64,000 nucleotides of DNA from Hanleya hanleyi (taxonomy: Eukaryota; Mollusca; Polyplacophora; Lepidopleurida; Hanleyidae), in NCBI GenBank assembly GCA_036873755.1, contig JAVTVY010033764.1:62001-126000 (forward strand). Direction: 5' to 3'. The position numbers were made by a program, and so were the translations under genes. Below the pieces are notes generated by a model that saw only the letters and a list, made by a program, of their open reading frames with translations, ran no database searches and had not been told where the DNA came from. This document shows, piece by piece, positions 58,927 through 64,000 of the stretch; positions within the stretch are counted from its first letter, which is position 1, and every line of letters begins with the position of its first letter.

Positions 58927-60041
58927 TATTGTCTATACCAGATAATCTATTCCAGACAATATTGTCTGTACCACATCTATTCCAGACGTTACTGTTTGCT
59001 CTACATGTATGCTTTCAATACTGCTGCAGCTTCGGCGGTCGGATGACCCCGCAAGGCAAGATGTTGGGGTTCTCAGAACGCTTGTTAAAAATAATTTGAC
59101 GGACTTGTCATCAATTGCTTTTTTACCACCATATCTCAAGACCAAGGCTCGATGAATTTACACCAGAGACACACCTGGTCATGGGGTGTCACCAGGATAT
59201 CTTGAGAGGGGGTCGTTTCCTATGTTCATTTATTAGAGAGCCCAGTACTGTGTTCTCTATCCTAGGAAAATAACAGGCTCAGCTTGATCGTTTGCATTCA
59301 ACCACTGCCCCCTCCCCTCCCCCACCAGGTAACGAAACCCCTTAATATATATTTTGGTGTGTAATAATAGTGTTATATGGTACAGTGTCATATAGTGTTA
59401 TATGGTACTTTGATATCTCATAGATAGAAAATTTATCACATATTATAATGTTTATAAGTGACTGAATGATCCAAATAAGAATACCTGATTGAATTGAGTT
59501 ATTGAACATGTTGAATCATTCTAAATTAATTTGGATAGCTGCTGATCATTATATTATCTGATTTGTTACAATGTTGTTATCATTTGTTCATTTGCAGTGA
59601 GTTGGGAACACTGATGATATATTGGGATCACAGCTTCTCTTTCACATACCTCTTCCACTTTGATCTCACCTTACATGGCATGATGAGAACTTCCAACATA
59701 CAGTTTATATCGTTTCAAGATCCAAGATCTTCATCAGGCGTTTATCATCAATACTAGGAGCTAGAAGGAGGTCTACAGTTCTCTACTGTGATTTGAACCC
59801 TACACATTGCGTAAGCATAATCAAGCTTGAGTGTGACATTAAACCAAACCCCGCCCCGCCCTTTCCTTTTCAAGCTTCGATCATATGGATATTTACACCG
59901 CATTAGCAAATGCGATGGTTCGCCTGTTGGAAGGAGCCTCTTGTTACCTGACTATCCTTTTAAAATTCTGCTACTGACTTGAATGTAGGGTCTGTGTCCA
60001 AAGTCTTTCTTGGAATACCCAATCTTCGCAACATCAAGGTT
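58927..60041. other. no gene recognised
   Basis: Unassigned sequence. TTATATGGTAC repeats twice near 59370-59410. No frame of interest. Confidence 0.4.
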
Positions 60042-60155
60042 TCCTTTTGAGCCAAAGGTGAAACCTTGACCATCTTTCATAGCAGACCGCGTTCCGCCCA
60101 CTTTCAGTGTTTTCTACAATTGCCTGGCTTGTGGGATATTTAATGGCAGATGAAT
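60042..60155 (+). repeat. dispersed 116-bp repeat, copy 2
   Basis: TTCCTTTTGAGCCAAAGGTG...TTTCAGTGTTTTC...GCCTGGCTTGTGGGATATTT is the partner of 57141-57256. Confidence 0.75.
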
Positions 60156-60633
60156 ACATACATTTTCAATAATTTTGAAAAACTAGTAAAATTAATTTGT
60201 CTTCAAGTCGATTTTAAAAAATATTTTTACTTTATGTTCATTAATTTTCATAATTTATTTCATATAAAGGGTACCACCATCTACTATTTTCATCTGTCAA
60301 CCATGACAGACTCATGTTTTTGTTTTTAATTTTTGTTAATAATTCCAACAGTATACAATTATCACAACAAAATCTGCAGTCAATAGAAAGGATAATGAAA
60401 TATCAAAGCAAAATTCATTTATGTGAATTTTGAGAACAATAATAAGGTGTAGCTATTATCATTCTGTCAAATGACGTTATCAACAGTTTTGGTGTTCTAA
60501 ATCCATTAAACATTTCAACTTTATTTGAATCCTTTGGCATATTCACATTATTCTTTCCCTTGGACATTTTGAAATCAACTGTCTGTCACAGGTGTTTTGA
60601 AATCTAAAAGAAGGGCATTAAATGAAAATGATG

Positions 60634-60864
60634 TTAGCAACATTTTTCCTGGTGCTCAAAAGTATGTTCAGTCACCACAAGATTTGGTATTTTTGGTTTA
60701 CCAGCTTTTTTACAATGGGCACTCTTATCTCTACCATTTCTAAAGACCATATGTATGTTTCTTGGACTACAGAACAGTGTTTGAATTTCTCTAACTTCAT
60801 CTACTCTGACGGATGTGATGTTAGACACCAGTTTTATTTCACTTTCATCTCTCATTATTCCCAT
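60634..60864 (-). other. unrecognised reverse-strand frame, coding-like
   Basis: Seventy-six codons with mixed, charged composition (SEIKLVSNITSVRVDEVREI and SPRNIHMVFRNGRDKSAH), continuing open upstream to about 60890 (ARKELGQ). The amino-acid mix is better than the AT-rich noise around it, so it may be an eroded exon or transposon gene fragment. I know no family, and no splice signals decide it. Confidence 0.25.
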
Positions 60865-61119
60865 TTGCCCTAATTCTTTTCTAGCTTGACGAGTTAGTGG
60901 TGGTCAGATAATGAAAAGTATGTAATGGTTATGGCCGATTCATTTTGTTTTTCTAAGGACAGCATCATTTGAAATGTCATTATTGAAATGACAGATGAAA
61001 AAAGGACAGATTTTGATACCCTGTTATTAGAGAATACACCAAATGTACATATTCATCGACCACCAAATAGCCCACAAGCCAGGCAACTGTGGTGTTTTCT
61101 AATCTGTTGTCACAGTTGC

Positions 61120-61640
61120 CATGGTCACGTTAAAATTGAGTCATCTCGGTCTAGATTTTCCGGAGTTATTTCCCTTTGAGTTTGTTATGTTCAACATATA
61201 TTACAGCATATATGTTACATCGTTACTGAAATATCTTCAGAACACTTATTAAAATTGAATCTTCTTAGTGTACATTTCCTGGAGTTATGCCCCTTGGTTA
61301 TATTCAGCATATCTTAATACATCATTACTGAGATATCTTGAGAAAGACTTGCCCCAGAAATATCAAACCTTTTGTGAACATCAATATTCTTGTGACCCAT
61401 AATATTAAAATTGAGTTGTCTCGGTCTACAATTTTCAGAGTTATGCCCCTTCGTTATTTCAGCATAAATATGTTACATCAGGCACAGCTTTCTTGTTAAC
61501 ACCATATCGTGAGATCGTCTTGCCTTAGGAACATGAAACCTGTTGCGCACATTCATACATAATTGTCATCCAAACCAACCGAAGTTGCCTTCCATTACGA
61601 TTCACAGAGTTATGCCCCTTTACTGTATAATATGTTGCAC
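61120..61640 (+). repeat. degenerate repeat with GAGTTATGCCCCTT blocks
   Basis: About four irregular units share AAAATTGAGTxxTCT, GGAGTTATGCCCCTT or AGAGTTATGCCCCTT (61272, 61438, 61608) and a TTACATCxxTACTGA(A/G)ATATCTT block. No coding. A similar motif style is, to my knowledge, frequent in mollusc intronic repeats. Confidence 0.65.
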
Positions 61641-62436
61641 TGGAGCTGAACTATATGTTATAGATTGCACTGCTATAACTCTCAAAGAATTAGATTATAT
61701 TTATCTACTCATGGTCAGCAATTTTGGAAGACCCTGTATTTCTTCAGAAAGTGCGACCGATTTGAGGTCGCAAAGACCCCAGAGCCGAGGTGTTTTCAGA
61801 TACGCAGCTTAGTTTTTGCCAATTTTGATGATTTTCCTGAAGAGTTATGACCATCATCATCAAAATCAATTTTTTCCAGTCCAAATTTAAATTAATAGTT
61901 GACCGAGAACTTTGAAACCTAAATACATGTAAATTATAGATTTGCAGACATATTTTTCGCCTGTTACGATGATTTTTATCGAGACCCTAGCTTTAGCTCG
62001 ATATAGGAATCTAAATGATGTCTGTGTGTGTCCCTGTCCCTGTCCTTGTCCAAGCAAAAAACGTTTTGGTCTTTTTTCCTGTTCACAGCTTCTCTGCCTC
62101 ACTCTATATCCCCTGAACTAAGCCCAGCTCGACCCCCGAAACCTAACATATTCCGGGTGATTACACCCTACTAAAATATTCCATCCACCACGCTCGGGAG
62201 CATGTACCTACCCCGTGGCTCCAAGCCCAATCCTCTTATCTCATAAACTAAGCCTCGACCGACCCCATACCCGCATATATTCTGGGAGCTTGCATCATGC
62301 TACATTTATTCGATGCATTGCCTGATCCCATACCATAATATTTCAATTTCGTATGAAATTTTAAATTTCAAACTGAAATAGCTCTTGCCATTTGCTATGT
62401 GCAGTTTTATAATATGCTCTTGTTTCCATTTTGTAG

Positions 62437-62591
62437 GTGTGTGTGATATTAAGCTGCGGTTTCCTCCAGAGTGCTGTATACACATAAAATTTCTCGACAA
62501 CAATGGACCAAATGCCGGATGTCCTCGAGACCCGAAAAAGATCACCCCAGTATACAATGTTTCATGGTTCAACTGGAAGACCACATACTGA
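62437..62591 (+). CDS. candidate terminal exon of an unidentified host gene
   Basis: A good acceptor (TTGTTTCCATTTTGTAG, AG at 62435-62436) precedes an open stretch that starts at codon position 2 and encodes CDIKLRFPPECCIHIKFLDN, then NGPNAGCPRDPKK and YNVSWFNWKTTY before a TGA at 62589-62591. Composition, aromatic and cysteine content and splice signal look like a real 3' exon. I do not recognise the protein, and no preceding exon was located in the window. Confidence 0.35.
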
Positions 62592-63819
62592 AAGACTGTT
62601 CATTTAAATTGGTCATCCACTTTGGAGCTGATGAAAAATCAACAGTTGGCTCCACCAAAATGTTACACGTTTTTTCAGTATAACAAATTGAAACCTACAA
62701 AATGACCACTAGTTCTCTGTGATATTTCTTATCCATTGTGTGTTAAATTTTTAATTCTGTCTATAAAATCCCAGACTACATGTTCCATGTACCAAGGCTC
62801 AATTGCATAAGGTAACATCATAATTCATTGATGTCCTCATGGTCAAAGGTCACTAAAGCCATATAAGGACATAAAAATGTAAAGATCATAGATGATTGGG
62901 CATGGGATTAGTCGACATCCACTGGCCACCTGTAATGACCATATTAAGTTCCACATTAAGTTCAATGAATTCTAACATCGTACTATGCAATTAAACCTCA
63001 GTAAATGAAAAAAGTATTATAGCATTTTATGAGGAGGGAAGGAAAAAGCTACGTAAGATGTCATGGATAATAAACATCTCAGAAAAATGGCCGGGGTTAT
63101 TTTGTAGATTTTGATTTTGTTATACATGCTGCAAAACTGAAGTTCATGGAAACACAATCAAGTTCAATATAACCGCATCGTTTGTGTTCATGACACACAA
63201 ACGAAACTTCTGATGAACTTGGCTCTTGACTTATTTTTTGTTGTCAATTGAACTGTTGTTGTATATCATTATGTTGAGAGTTATTCCAGCTATGTACAAA
63301 CCTGCCTCACACAACATGCAGTACTTCACAAGCTTACAAGTGCAAACTGAATGCCTGAAGTTAATCCTTAGACAAAAGATTTCTCCAACAGCAGTAGGTG
63401 CATTGACATGTGACTCAAGGCATGAAGTTTCGGTTCATACTTTAATCTCTTTCTTATGCACACAGCAAAGGAATTAGTTTTAATCATTGATACACGTGAC
63501 TACTTTCAACATAAAGTTGCCAAAATTATCATCAATAATATCATCATGATATTATCATTACCTTGATTTTACCACCATAATGGTCCTTTCTTGGAATAGT
63601 AGGATAATTTGATGCATATATACCATATTTACACCAGTTATTAATAGTTAAAAATCGGCCCCATGCTGTAAGCATAGGAAAGAGAGCAAAAGCACTAACC
63701 ACAAATTCATGCCAGGAGTAACGGGTCTATGCACCTCTTGCTGCTATAGGAGAAATCTTTTGTCCAATGATCAACTTCAATTATATCGGGAATCGGGCAT
63801 TGAAGCAGCATTTGGGTTA
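62592..63819. other. no gene recognised; possible 3' region
   Basis: AT-rich sequence after the candidate exon. Short frames (for example 63226-63477) show no domain. If the exon is real, part of this is its 3' untranslated region; no polyadenylation site was assigned with confidence. Confidence 0.35.
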
Positions 63820-63841
63820 AATAATAATAATAATAATTTTA
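63820..63841 (+). repeat. AAT microsatellite
   Basis: Seven consecutive AAT-type units (aaataataataataataattt). Confidence 0.85.
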
Positions 63842-64000
63842 TTTCAAACTGATAGTCCATAGCATTACATAAAGAACAGTGAGAAGTGGTAGAGGAGTGC
63901 GGTTAATGTAGAATATGAAGCCAGTTGAGATAAAGGGGACCCAAATGGAAAATGTAAATTGAGAAGAGAGATACATGTTTGTGATAGTCATTCTTTTTCT

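Noticed and set aside
60622..60873. 83-codon forward frame
   Set aside because: Hydrophobic, phenylalanine-rich composition typical of the antisense of the more coding-like reverse frame at 60634-60864.

Overview
This is eukaryotic, intron- and transposon-rich DNA with no operons, RNA genes or intact host gene that I can identify. The elements present are a Naiad-type Penelope-like element (PLE), a Tx1/L1-like LINE, CR1/L2-like LINEs and many short inverted-repeat elements. With long degenerate repeats of a style I associate with molluscs, they suggest a marine invertebrate, probably a lophotrochozoan such as a mollusc. The phylum is an inference.

Layout. 0.3-15 kb: a repeat (R1) occurs as copy a (278-1157 plus 4849-6325), copy b (10711-13120) and a diverged partial copy c (13640-14180). 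Copy a is split by a nest holding a Tx1-like LINE (1158-3908), a reverse-strand CR1/L2-like LINE fragment (3909-4488) and a small inverted-repeat element (4489-4621). 9-43.4 kb: at least seven Naiad copies or fragments lie at 9001-10306(-), 14381-15033(+), 19670-20997(+), 31779-35178(-), 35335-36039(+), 41388-41998(-) and 41999-43387(-), among many older relics of their 3' tail. The 31.8-35.2 kb copy is nearly complete and shows the permuted order GIY-YIG endonuclease, CxC linker, reverse transcriptase. A second large repeat (R2) is present as 15.4-19.45 kb and, swollen by insertions, as 24.6-39.5 kb. 45.86-49.31 kb: a 3.45-kb element with terminal inverted repeats and GAAGTGT-rich ends. 49.57-52.36 kb: a CR1-like LINE ORF with endonuclease and reverse transcriptase. 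52.4-64 kb: Naiad-poor, intron-like DNA with dispersed repeats, a 31-bp minisatellite and one candidate terminal exon of a host gene.

The most unusual signal is the Naiad copy at 9.0-10.3 kb. Against its sister copies its coding strand carries a dense, nearly exclusive A-to-G load in two tracts (about 9425-9515 and 9636-10242), with unedited DNA between and around them. The changed A's are mostly preceded by U or A and rarely by G, which is the neighbour preference of ADAR enzymes on double-stranded RNA. It looks like a genomic fossil of an RNA-edited PLE transcript that was copied back into DNA. Head-to-head Naiad copies at 31.8-36.0 kb show how double-stranded PLE RNA could arise.

All similarities were judged by eye; boundaries of diverged repeats are approximate to tens of bases.
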